From contig NC_058158.1 in NCBI RefSeq assembly GCF_020080835.1, positions 12,710,001 to 12,774,000 of the forward strand: a stretch of DNA of 64,000 nt, written 5' to 3'. This stretch comes from Cotesia glomerata (Eukaryota > Arthropoda > Insecta > Hymenoptera > Braconidae). The position numbers and the translations under genes are program-made. The notes below the pieces were generated by a model. The model saw nothing but the letters and a program-made list of their open reading frames with translations. It searched no databases and was not told where the DNA came from. This document shows, in pieces, positions 50,906-60,864 of the stretch (the first letter of the stretch is position 1; every line of letters starts with the position of its first letter).

Positions 50906-51658
50906 TTAATTTAATTTACTTAAATCTAACTCTGATAAAATTTTAATGACGGGTGAGTCATCATTTTTCTTTGTTAAGATAGTACCATTTTGCACCCATA
51001 CATATTTAAAATTAACATCTTTAGCCTTTAATTTAGTTGCTAACAGTAATTTATAAGTATGAGGATGTAGAAATTCGTTTAAATAAATATTTCCTTTGAA
51101 TGCTTTATCTACGATAGTCGGAAAGGTTTCTTTTACAGAAAGCACTTTCTGTTTTCTTTTCTTTTCGATAATGAAATCGCGAATTTGAGAAGACTTTAAT
51201 TTCAACATATAGGAATGCAAAAGTGGTCTATCATTCTTAGATCGTTGATTATTGGTATCATCATTTGGTTTAGTCTTTTTCTTGATTTCACGTACACACA
51301 AAATGTCTGATTTTAAATCTGATATAAACAATTTATTCAAAATGTCCGTTGTGATATCTTCCGGTGAGAGATGAAGTGACACTGACTCTGGAATACCTGA
51401 GATCACTAGTTCCGATGTAGGATGCGAAGAAGGTAATAGATCCGAGACATCAGGATTTATCATGGCAACAGATTTTAGTAGTAAAATTTCATCTGATAGC
51501 GTTTGTGTTTTAGTATTAAGTTGTTCTGTAAGTGTGACCAACTTTGTTTCAATTTGGCTTGTATTATTAGCATTAGTAACTAACTTATCATTTAACTTGG
51601 CCAATTCATCGCGAGTTTTTACATTTTCAACCTTTTGACCATTTGACCATTTGACCAT
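50906..51658 (-). CDS. LINE ORF1: coiled-coil nucleic-acid-binding protein
   Basis: A 250-codon frame starts ATG in a run of near-identical ATGGTCAAA words, which suggests slippage at its 5' end or a truncated start. Residues about 10-70 have heptad-like spacing with Leu/Asn/Lys (coiled coil). The middle carries ELVISGIPESV, typical of the RRM-like domain of LINE ORF1 proteins. The C-terminal half (FKYVWVQNGTILTKKNDDSP) matches the C-terminal region of that family. It ends a few bases before the ORF2 endonuclease begins. It would bind element RNA in the RNP. Confidence 0.7.
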   Translation of the reverse strand: MVKWSNGQKVENVKTRDELAKLNDKLVTNANNTSQIETKLVTLTEQLNTKTQTLSDEILLLKSVAMINPDVSDLLPSSHPTSELVISGIPESVSLHLSPEDITTDILNKLFISDLKSDILCVREIKKKTKPNDDTNNQRSKNDRPLLHSYMLKLKSSQIRDFIIEKKRKQKVLSVKETFPTIVDKAFKGNIYLNEFLHPHTYKLLLATKLKAKDVNFKYVWVQNGTILTKKNDDSPVIKILSELDLSKLN

Positions 51659-51849
51659 TTGACCAATTAGGTCAAATTTTTAAGTAGAAAAACTTGATCT
51701 TTCGTATATTTTTAAATTATTCTTGCACAAACCATAATTTTTTATTTAAAGCACGAAAAATATAAACACACGAATAGTTAAATAGTTAAAATATCTGAAA
51801 ATTATTTCGAAAAAATTTTGGAAGAAATTATTTTTGAAATTTTTATAAG

Positions 51850-52265
51850 GTATAATTTTGTAACATATCATTCGATTTTGATTTTTAAAACGGTATTCAA
51901 AGTAGTTTTTAGAGTAGTAATGAAAAAAAAAATTTGTATATACGGGTTTATGTTGAAAGGTTAAAGAAGCCCGGTAATTATTTTCGAAAAATATCAAAAA
52001 AAAATTTTTGTAAATTTTCAACCAGCTGTAACTTTTGGACGCGTCGATCGATTTTAATTTTCCAAATGGTTTTCAACACAGTTTTTAAAGCGAAAAAAGT
52101 GGATTTCCGGGCAAATATCGTTTGGTTAAGAAATTTAAATGTTATGTCGAAAAAATACTGAGAAAAAAAATTTTGTGAATTTTTAAACAAATATAATTTT
52201 TGAACGCGTCGTTCGATTTTAATTTTTAAAAAAGCATTTGACGCAGTTTATTAAGCATAAAAAAT
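51850..52265. repeat. Three diverged tandem units of about 175 bp
   Basis: The words 'ttcgattttgatttttaaaacgg', 'tcgattttaattttccaaatgg' and 'ttcgattttaatttttaaaaaag' recur near 51870, 52047 and 52214. Each is followed by a 'cagttttta'-like word. The short frames covering this stretch are shadows of the repeat. Confidence 0.5.
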
Positions 52266-52642
52266 TTATAAATGGTTTTGTTGTGATTTTTTCGCACGTT
52301 TTACTGTAATACATTTTCAAAATAATGATAATAATTTTTATTACTCTTATTTATTTTGAAAAATGTATAAAGTTTTAATCTCTATTTCACCCTAGGAAGC
52401 CTACGCGATAAAATTCTCATTAAACCCCAGCTCACTCTTCTACGACCTGAATTTAGATGAATAAGGTTTAAACAGAGTTTTAAAATTTGAACTAAACCCC
52501 AACTCAATACTCCTCACCCTGATGCAATACGAGTTAGGTTGAAAAAGGTTCTTAAATTAGAGCGGCATATGTCTACATCAAAGGAATCAGGCTCTACTAG
52601 GTTGAACTGGGGTTTTAAAATTTCGACTCGGGATCAGAAAAA

Positions 52643-53160
52643 ATGTTGGTTGTCGAAGAACCTGCAGTTCCTGAACCGATGAATGAGGATCAAGATATGG
52701 AAGTTGACGATGACTTCGAAGAAATCAATTCTGAGGCCGAAGAATACGTGCCTGATAGTGTTAGTCAAAGTAAAAATCCTGAAGTCTTCAACCAATTAAA
52801 ATTGAATGACCTTGAGCAAGACTTAGGACTATCCAAAATAAAAGCTGAACATTTAGCATCAGCCTTAAGGAAGAAAAATTTATTAGCTAAAGACACCACA
52901 GCTTATTTTTATCGTGATAGAGAAGAGTTCCAAAAATTTTTCAAGAGCGAAAATTCATTAGTATACTGTTCAGATGTGGAAGGTTTGATTAATGAGTTAA
53001 AACCAAACACATATAAAGACGATTAATGGAGGCTTTTTATTGATTCGTCTAAGAGAAGTCTCAAAGCTGTGCTTCTTCATAATGGAAACATTTTGGCAGT
53101 GATTCCAGTAGTTCATTCGACCACACTAAAAGAGACTTATGACTGAAGAGAGATCTACCT
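52643..53160 (+). pseudogene. Uncharacterised arthropod gene (right copy), degraded
   Basis: It starts at a real ATG (52643). The first 127 codons are intact: an acidic N-terminus (MNEDQDMEVDDDFEEINSEA), then LKLNDLEQDLGLSKIKAEHL, YFYRDREEFQKFF and VYCSDVEGLINEL. A TAA follows (53024-53026). Directly after it the same frame continues WRLFIDSSKRSLKAVLLHNG and HSTTLKETYD before decaying. The conserved core after the stop shows the stop is a lesion. The right TIR begins about 100 bp further on. It is the mirror-image partner of 45480-45954. Confidence 0.6.
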
Positions 53161-53262
53161 GAGAAAATAAGAAATCGAAAGAGAAACCCTTTATGTAGGT
53201 CATTTGAAGATAAAAGGGTTAGATATAAGCGGAGAACAAATTAAAATTAAAAAATAAACGGT

Positions 53263-53873
53263 TTTGAAAAGATTTTTTTAAAGAATTAAAATTTTTTAAG
53301 GATTTAGGTCAAAAAATTTAAAATTTATATTCCACAGATCGGGTAACATTGTAAAGATTTTTTATTTTTATTTAAAAATTGATTTTTATCATAACGGACT
53401 TGATTTATTTTGATTTTCAGTGGTTTTTTGCCATTTATTTAGATTTTTAGAGATGTCTGAGCCATATAAATTTGAGATTTATATTTGGCGGATTGAAATA
53501 CATGCGAATCATGATTGATCTAATTTTATAAAATTTTGTTTAACACAATATCTGGAATTTTTTTCTTTTTTTGCAATTTTTCAGGGTTTTTTGGAATTTA
53601 CTTAAAATTTTAATGGCTTATGGTCTAAATAAACTTTAGATAAGTATTAAGCGGGCCGAAATACATAAAAATCATGCTTAGTTTAGGTCAAAAAAATTTT
53701 TTAAATCGCCTAAACTGCCGATTTTCGTCATTTTTTTCGGTTTTTCAAAGTTTTCTCGAAAATTTGACGGTGTACGGGTCAAACTGACCTCAAATTCGAA
53801 GTCAGCGGGTCGAAATACATTAAGATATATGGGTCCCGTCAAAAGTACTAACTTTTTTTTTTGTGTGCCGGTG
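53263..53873 (-). repeat. Right terminal inverted repeat
   Basis: Inverted partner of 44694-45318, ending GTGTGCCGGTG followed by TAA. Confidence 0.8.
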
Positions 53874-54185
53874 TAATTATTGACAAAGAAATTACAGTAA
53901 GATTGATTTTTGCAAGCATTGTCTCTTTTTTTTCATGGTAAGATTTCTCAATTCATAATTTTTCCATAAAAATTTCTTAGTCAAAAATATATTTACCGCA
54001 ATTAATTCTTTCAAAAATTAATCTTGCGTTAATTTTTTTTGTCAATAATTACTCTTCGATGATGATGATGATGATGAAGAAAAAATATCAAATAAATTAT
54101 GGTTTCATAAAAAATTTTGAGAAAATATTTTTTCGTTTAGTAGGGTACAGGTGTGAAGCCCCCCAGATAGAATATCTCATTACAC

Positions 54186-54340
54186 ACACAAACATAGGGA
54201 CAACATCATGGGGGTAGTCAGGGAAACTTCCTGTGACCTGAAAAAGTCGAGATCTGAGAAAAACTCGATTTTTGCAAAGCGAGGTAAAACCAACAACTTC
54301 CCGAATTTTAAAAAATTTTCAATTTTTTTAGCGGAAAGTT
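54186..54340 (-). mobile_element. TIR element R, short inverted copy
   Basis: On the minus strand it reads AACTTTCCGCTAAAAAAATT, then CGGGAAGTTGTTGGTTTTACC, CAGATCTCGAC and TTTCCCTGACTACCCCC, then stops. The flank (54061-54185) matches, inverted, the flank of the 43645 copy (GATATTCTATCTGG; a CATCATCATC run). The composite element is therefore embedded in an older, larger inverted arrangement. Confidence 0.55.
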
Positions 54341-54878
54341 AAAAAAGTAAGGTAACTTTAAGTCAATTTTTTTTATTTGGATAATTTCAGACATTCAAAA
54401 TAAAATTTAAAAATGGTTTTTACCAAAAGAAGTCGTTAACTTACTGTAAGCTTACAATATTTTCTCACCACGTGGACCGAATTGCTCATCACAAAATTAA
54501 ACAATACCAAAAAGTTAGCAGGAGTGTCAAGGGATCAAATTGAAAGTTGTAATTATAAGAACTTTGTTTTCTTTAATTTATTTATTAAAATTTTTATTCT
54601 GTTCAATACTGCGTTTACAAAATAATAAAAAAAGACAGTCTAATACACCTTATCAAACTAATGAGGAATTTCTAGAGCTCCTTTTTTTTTGGGCTTGAAA
54701 TATACAAAAATTTTCCGATTTATAGACTTGTAAATACCTAATAACCTTTTAATATTCTTAAGTCTTCATTACACAAATAATCAGGTATGTTACGTACGAA
54801 ATTAGTAGGAAGATGACAAAGGATATCAGCTAATACAGATTCAAAATTTAGTATCAACGTCAAACGCCGTCGAGCGCG

Positions 54879-54978
54879 NNNNNNNNNNNNNNNNNNNNNN
54901 NNNNNNNNNNNNNNNNNNNNNNNNNNNNNNNNNNNNNNNNNNNNNNNNNNNNNNNNNNNNNNNNNNNNNNNNNNNNNN
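54879..54978. other. Assembly gap (100 N)
   Basis: Exactly 100 consecutive N, the usual placeholder for a scaffold join of unknown length. The left edge ends in GC-rich CGCCGTCGAGCGCG. The apparent open frame across it is meaningless. Confidence 1.
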
Positions 54979-55042
54979 GGCATACAATAAAAATTCTTAT
55001 GTTGTAACCTAGATGTGAAAAATATAAAATGCAAAATGATTA

Positions 55043-55668
55043 CCAAAAAGATAATTAATATAAATTTTGAATTAGGAGAAAAGTGATTTTTCTATGATAA
55101 CCGGTGTTAGCGAGTAATAAATGCGCGCGAGTAAAGTATTTTATTATTAATAATCAATCAATCAATGGGTCAGTTAGTCAGTAAATCTGTCATTCGCCAG
55201 ATTTCCCGCATCACCCATGACGCATCACTGTGTAATGAGATGCGTTCCCGCCGAGACAATAATGTTATCCCAAACATTTAGTCTAGACCGGATAGGCCAA
55301 ATGGTAGAGTAGCTTGACATGTCTGGAAGGTTCTGGGTTCGAACTCCCCGTCCGAGCTATCTGAATTTTTTCTCGCATATTCTGTAAACCTTTATTAAGA
55401 AAGGTCCTTCCTATTTCGCTCAATCTCTTCCTCCGAATTATTCTTGTTACGTGAATGTTGGAACGATTCACGTAATAATTATCCGTAACTCCTATTCTTT
55501 TCCGCTTCATAGTATTATTTAATTTTTAAAAATGTCAATAATTTTTTAATTTTAAAAAATGTTAATAACAAAATACTTTTTTCATATATTTAATACTCTC
55601 GCTAACACCGGTCATCACAAACAATCACTTTTCTCTAATTCAAAATTTATATTCATTATCTTTTTTTG
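55043..55668. mobile_element. TIR element with tRNA-derived unit inside
   Basis: The left arm AAGATAATTAATATAAATTT, TGAATTAGGAGAAAAGTGATT and ACCGGTGTTAGCGAGTA is matched on the right, inverted, by AAGATAATGAATATAAATTT, TGAATTAGAGAAAAGTGATT and ACCGGTGTTAGCGAGAGTA. The arms are about 100 bp. The centre holds the tRNA-like segment at 55285-55365. Confidence 0.75.
55285..55365 (+). repeat. tRNA-derived sequence (SINE or tRNA pseudogene)
   Basis: Box A-like TAGGCCAAATGGTAGAGTAG lies at 55293-55312 and box B GGTTCGAACTCC at 55336-55347. The acceptor ends pair only in part and the anticodon arm is poor, so it is not called a working tRNA. It differs in wording from the units at 16171 and 46668. 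Confidence 0.55.
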
Positions 55669-56200
55669 AAATTAACTGGCTTTGAGCTTATATATTTCTT
55701 CTATCTAGGTTACACCATGTAAGCCCTATTGTATTCCTATCGAACGGGTGGGTATCAGCTAGGTTATTAATAAATTCATAACAAATTAAGTGGTGATTAA
55801 AAATATATTTATTATTACTCATTTTATTAGAAATTATCTCTTTAATCGACCGTGTTTATAATGTAATTTAACGATATCGTTGTAAAATTTTAGAGAAGAC
55901 GCATCAGACACAATAATTCTTACCATTTCTACCTTAATCATGCACCAGTATAATCATTTAACAATATCAACTTGGATAATATTTTTATGTTTAATTTATC
56001 TGCGTTATGATATACACCGAGTTCATCCTTCATGATTATTCCAATACATATAAGTTATTTCAGTTATTAATACGATTTAGCTATTCTTTCTTAAAAAACG
56101 TAAGTATTGTGAGCTCCTACTGTCCCAACAGTCAATCGATAAAATCTAAAATCAATCATTTTGACAGTTATTATAGCAACGTAAACTATGATAATCTTTG
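55669..56200. other. Non-coding DNA
   Basis: Nothing recognisable. Confidence 0.5.
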
Positions 56201-56324
56201 CAACCATGGTAACGGCAACCATGGTAACGGTAACCATGGCAACGGTAACCACGGCAACGGTAACCATAGCAACGGTAACCATGGCGTAACGATAACCATG
56301 ACAAATGGCAACCATGGCAACGGT
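56201..56324. repeat. 15-bp minisatellite, CAACCATGGTAACGG type
   Basis: About eight units of 15 bp (consensus AACCATGGYAACGGY) with the last two disturbed. Because the unit is a multiple of three, both strands stay open in several frames. One reads Gly-Asn-His-Gly-Asn and the opposite reads Val-Thr-Val-Ala-Met, so apparent frames are artefacts of the repeat. Each unit contains two RGYAAC words, the half-site recognised by RFX factors, in direct orientation. Confidence 0.85.
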
Positions 56325-56971
56325 TGATCAGCGCGGGTGGTTGTAGGGGGTTGAGTTCGGATAATTTGCTGGGTGCCACTGATGGTTTCCTTAGATTAGA
56401 GGTCAAAATGATATTTCTGCTCCCCAAAAAAAGAGAGAGGGTTATAGGGAAGCGGGGAAAGATTATAGGGCACGGGAGGGGAGGAGAAAGAATGAGAGGG
56501 AGTGTAGGGAGTGGCATATGGCGTGATGGTAGACGAAAAATTCATTTTGGCTAGAATTGCGTAAAATCCGTTCTTAGTGAGAAGCTGCCCACATCAATGA
56601 ATGGAGTAACTATGCTAAATTTCAAAGTCAATCGGGCGAATAGTTTCAGAGATCTCGTGATGAGTGAGCGGTATTTCGCTTATATATATATAGATATAAA
56701 AATTGATGTGGGTACTCAAATGAAAATTAGTTTTGATGAGTGTAAAATAATCAGTGAGCTTATGTTCCTTAAAAATGTCACAACAAATTATCTTACTTAA
56801 TCAATAAAACGTATCTGTTAGATTTTGCAGCTGAAAACCCAGCTGTCCCTGGTCGTAAAGTTGATAATATAATTTACAAAGCCGGGGAAAGTACTTTAAA
56901 GATCCATCAGGAGCCAGACAAAAAATCGTGTCTGCCAACGAGGATATGCTGGTAATTTTTTAATGTAAATT
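56325..56971. other. Non-coding DNA with short unexplained frame
   Basis: A purine-rich GGGAAGCGGGG..GGGAGGGGAGGAG stretch lies about 56401-56510. About 56824-56955 is an open stretch (AENPAVPGRKVDNIIYKAG .. LPTRICW, stop) without ATG. It sits just before the putative LTR and could be the last codons of a retroelement, but no domain is recognised. Confidence 0.3.
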
Positions 56972-57957
56972 TGTAACGAGGGTGTTAACCCGTTCTCCAC
57001 CTGGTTTCCACCCCTTACTTTCCCAAAATTCTCAATTTATTCACACATCTTAATTACCAATAAAACTAAATCTCAAAACTAGTTGCATTCTCCAAAATTA
57101 CCAAAATTACGCCTTGGCATCACCTACTTAACACGAAATTCCGGCTTCGATTTTAATTCATTAATACACATCTTCTTAACTAAATTCATTTTCAATTTTA
57201 CTTTCTAACCAAATCTTTCTACTTTCAAGTTATCCAATCCAGTAATTCTTTATTCTATTGAAACCCACCTCTCGATTTATGCTCTCGATTTCTTGATCTT
57301 TCCACTCAAATAATCTTTTAACAGAGTTCACTACATAGTTTTCTTAACAAGTTCAGTAATCATTTTCTAAATTGACTAAGAATTTCTCAATAAATACATT
57401 CGCTACCAATTAACTAAATTAATTAAATTCTAGCCCACCGGCCTAAATTTAATTTACCACAATTTCTTAAATTCAACTACTACAGCAATTCTAAAGCGTC
57501 TCAACAAGATTTACAACCATAGATATATAGAATGACCTTCCACTAACTCAATTACACATTTTCATTTTTATTTAAATTTTGTCTTGAAAATTCCTAACGA
57601 TAATTAATTTATTATAGCCAGGCCTATAATAAATTACTAATACCAGTGTAATTAATCAATTAAATTTAATTTTCAATATAAAAAGTTCAACGACAAAACT
57701 AACTAATTGACGCCCGGTAAATAACTAAGGTACAGAACTCACGCTAATATAAAAATAGCCCATAGAGAAATTAATTTTTAATTATTTCAGCTTTCTGAGT
57801 AAATTAATAATCTAATCTGGCCTAAAATAATCGAAAATACCTGAAGACTCAATTATTAGTTTTATCCAACAACTGACGACTAATACTCCGGTCCAACTTG
57901 GCGGGCTCAGCTTGCTTGGCGTCTTGTCGTCTCCGAACCAGAGGTGCGGTCACCACA
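56972..57957 (+). mobile_element. Possible LTR (solo or 3')
   Basis: A block of uniform composition, C/T/A-rich with very few G on the + strand, starts TGTAACGAGGGTGTTAACCC and ends GGTGCGGTCACCACA. That gives the TG..CA borders and length usual for Pao/Bel-type LTRs. No second LTR and no target duplication are seen in the window, so the call is tentative. Confidence 0.3.
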
Positions 57958-58129
57958 CCGAAAAAGTATATATTTTTTGTATATAATTTTGTATATATTT
58001 TCAAATATATGCAAAAAATATATGCTTAGTGTATAGAAAAAAAAAATATATGCACGATACATCAAATTTTGCCCAAAAATATGTGACTTTCAAGCATATA
58101 TGTCTAAATACATTGTTAAATATATAGAG

Positions 58130-58205
58130 AAATATATGTACGCGTATATGTGTAAATATATGTACGCGTATATGCGTAAATATATGTACGCGTATATGCG
58201 TAAAT
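58130..58205. repeat. 24-bp tandem repeat, three units
   Basis: The unit is AAATATATGTACGCGTATATGYGT. Each contains a near-palindrome CATATACGCGTACATAT. Flanked on the left (57965-58110) by TATATG-rich sequence. The open frame across it is a repeat artefact. Confidence 0.8.
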
Positions 58206-59261
58206 ATGCGCGCGGAGTTATAAACAGCATATAATCAAAAATCCATCTATGAGAAGTATACACAGGAAACACATAAGTAAAAATATTTGTAGAGAATAGA
58301 ACGCTGCTTGAACTTATCAAAAATAAAAAGCCTTTCAATTAAGGATTAATATAGATTATAGGTAAGCATAAATTACTGTTATTTTTTAGGAATAATATTT
58401 TTGCAATATTGTATGATTATAAATTTTGAGTTTATTCGTAAAAAAATGTTTGATACTACCATAAACCAATTAACTATTTTTTTCTTTTTGTGGTACTTAG
58501 TATAAATATTTTTATTAATTTCATAAATTATTATTTTTATAGTAGACAAAAAAATATTCATAAAAACTTCGTTGAAAGTAATTAAAAAAAGGCCTTTCAT
58601 CAATTTTATTATTAGTATCTTTATTCGGCTTTTCCTTTGGTTTTTCCTGTAACATTAAATAATTCCAATATAATTATAGTAACTAAGTTTTAATTGATGG
58701 TGGCCGTAGTAAAATGCTTTGATTATTGTCTAACTCCACAGTATGACGAGACGATTTTCATGCGTTCTCAATGGGGTTTAGCTAATTTTGTGTTTATAGC
58801 TGCACCCAAATTTACCTTCTGTTGAAACTTTACTTTTAAATCGAGCTTTGACAATTTACTATCAAAACATGTTTTGATATAAGCCACAATATTGATTAAT
58901 TGCTATCCAAATAATTATTTAACGTTTACCTTTTATCGCTTCAATAATTGTTGAATCTAACTTTTTGCATTATATTGAATACTCTCACCTTCCGGGCTTT
59001 TTATTTTGACTAACCACCGCAGTTGCCTATTAAGTAGTGTTTCCTCCTTTTAAACTAATACCACAACTAAGAGCAATTCCCATCGATGTAAAATGTTAGT
59101 TTTTGATTTTTATGCAAATCCCACTGCTCTCTGGTTACGTAGAATTTTACTTCCATTTTTTCCTATTTCCTTCTTGTAAAATACTAAATAATGATGATTA
59201 ATATTAATAGTGATATAAGCCCATTAATACTAAAATTAAAATGAAAAATAATAGTACTAAA
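58206..59261. other. AT-rich non-coding DNA
   Basis: No gene recognised. Confidence 0.45.
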
Positions 59262-59400
59262 TCAAGGATCCTTATTTTCAACTTCTTCCGGGCTTGCATC
59301 TAGTACTTGCTTGACATTTATGATCTTTTTTCGTTGACTATTAGTAAGAAAAACTTTTCATCTCCCGCTAAAGCTAAACATACACGAAACAAAATTATAC

Positions 59401-59595
59401 CTGTATTTAAGCATGTGTTAAATATTAAAATACTGTAGATGATAAGGCCTGCACTCAAAGTCATGTTTTTGTTACATGAACTGATGCCTGGAGACGTTTG
59501 AGTTTGTAGTGGTCTACCAATGTCAGAAGAAGAGAAGGTCTTAGCTTCGGAGGATGGTGGGAGACTTCTTTTATTATTTAATCCACTTTCGACGT
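59401..59595 (-). pseudogene. Orphan coding exon or gene remnant
   Basis: On the minus strand a pyrimidine tract and GTGTAG precede 59595, and ACAG|GTATAA follows 59401, bounding 65 codons with a phase-1 intron on both sides. The text is Ser/Pro/Thr-rich (LNNKRSLPPSSEAKTFSSSD, LQTQTSPGISSC). Downstream at 59262-59337 QRKKIINVKQVLDASPEEVE is open but not reachable in frame from this exon by the visible splice sites. Symmetric phase-1 exons are the rule in the BEN gene just upstream, so this may be the leftover of a duplicated relative. No domain is recognised. Confidence 0.3.
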
Positions 59596-59675
59596 CTACA
59601 CCCGTGCAAAAAAAATTATAATTTATAATGAATTTAATTTTGACTTTGATAAGTAAATTCATTATTTGACACAAA

Positions 59676-60864
59676 TATGAATTTATTTTTGAGTCAATTC
59701 GACTTTGTAATTACTTATGAGATAGTTTGCAGAAAAATCATTTTTTAAAATAAATTTCTATATGTGTATATAATTTAAGTTAAGTATCAATGTTCTTCAA
59801 ATTGATTGTGAATTAACACTGCTGTGAATTTCAAAAATAAATAAAAATTTCAATTGAGTCAATCTTTTGGGGAAATAATGAGTAGTTAAAATAATTTTTG
59901 AAAACAATTATTTTGAAATTCGAATAAACTTAATACAAAAATCATATCACTATTTTTATAAATTATTAACAATTTATAATCGATTTATATCAAATATGCT
60001 CTTGGATGGTTAATTTATTTTTAAGCTTAATATTGAATAGTATTGAATTTATTGAATACTTACATGCTTACTCCTGTATTTACTCCAAAAAATAAAGTAA
60101 GTATACAAATTTATTTAAGTTGAAATTCTTTTTTTATTATACGAAAATTAATTTTAGAATTTAACATTAATTATAAATTTAATAACAATTCAACATAAAA
60201 TTATTTTAGCTTAAGATAATTTTTAACATGTGTCAGGTATTGCTATGCATTATAATTATATGGATAAAAAACTTAAAATCACCGTTTTTAGCTGAAATTT
60301 AAATGCAATTTATACAAAATCGCATCAGTTTATAAATTATAACAGAGTTGAGAATAAATTAATATTCATTTTTCTTGTAAATAATTGATGTATTTTTAAT
60401 TAAATATTTAATAACAATAATTTGATGATTAAGTTAAATGAGTACTTACGTATTTACTCTTAGATTCACTCCTGTAAATAAAGTAAGTACATCTATTTAT
60501 TTAAAGTTACAGTTTATTTAGTATCAGCTTTTATATCAAAAAAATTCATTTTAGAGTATAATAATAATTCAAAATTAAAAATAAATTTAATCTAAATTCG
60601 GAGAAAATCATTTTAAACTTAAAGTAATCTCAACCTGTAATCAAGTATTAGTTAATATGTATTAACTACGACACACAAAATCTGTATTATAATTCTTCGC
60701 TCATGTAAAAGCTTCAGTTTATTTATCATCAGTTGTGAGAATACAAAAATTTATTCTAGAATTTAATAATTCTAGATTGAAAATAAATTTAATCTAATTT
60801 TGTAAAAAATTATTCTAAACTTAAAGTAATGTGAACATGTTTTTATGTATTAATGTGCATTAAA
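59676..60864. other. AT-rich non-coding DNA downstream of the BEN gene
   Basis: Nothing recognisable apart from AATAAA-type words that could end the BEN transcript. The words 'ttactcctgtatttactcc..aataaagtaagta' near 60067 and 'ttactcttagattcactcctgtaaataaagtaagta' near 60455 are related direct repeats. Confidence 0.4.

Larger units (their letters stand above)
47588..51670 (-). mobile_element. Non-LTR (LINE) retrotransposon, nearly full length, inactive
   Basis: In minus-strand order: ORF1 (51658-50906), then ORF2 with an endonuclease and reverse transcriptase (about 50893-48009), then a short 3' UTR and a tail of repeated AAATCT hexamers (47616-47591). Hexamer tails rather than poly(A) are typical of CR1/Jockey-group LINEs. 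RT motifs such as SGVPQGSVLGP and FADD are clear. ORF2 is broken in the endonuclease, at one frameshift and at one stop, so the copy is dead but not very old. Confidence 0.85.
44694..53873. mobile_element. Composite 9.2-kb element with about 0.6-kb terminal inverted repeats
   Basis: Both ends read inward CACCGGCACACAAAAAAA and remain alignable for about 600 bp (44694 to about 45318, and about 53263 to 53873). Shared landmarks include TTTCGACCCGCTGA, GACCCGTACACCGTCAAAT, CCATAAGCCATTAAAA and AATCAAGTCCGTTATGATAA. TAA lies immediately outside both ends (44691-44693, 53874-53876), compatible with a PIF/Harbinger-type 3-bp duplication, though three bases are weak evidence. The interior holds two outward-facing decayed copies of one uncharacterised gene next to the TIRs, an R element, a tRNA-derived SINE and a non-LTR retrotransposon. 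The last three are presumably later insertions. No transposase is recognisable. Confidence 0.7.

Noticed and set aside
54738..55046. Frame spanning the N-run
   Set aside because: Crosses an assembly gap; the sequence is unknown there.
56007..56517. Frames with Gly-Asn-His or Val-Thr-Ala-Met repeats on both strands
   Set aside because: Artefact of a 15-bp minisatellite, whose period is a multiple of three.
58090..58338. Tyr/Ile-rich minus-strand frame
   Set aside because: Generated by the 24-bp tandem repeat and TATATG-rich DNA.
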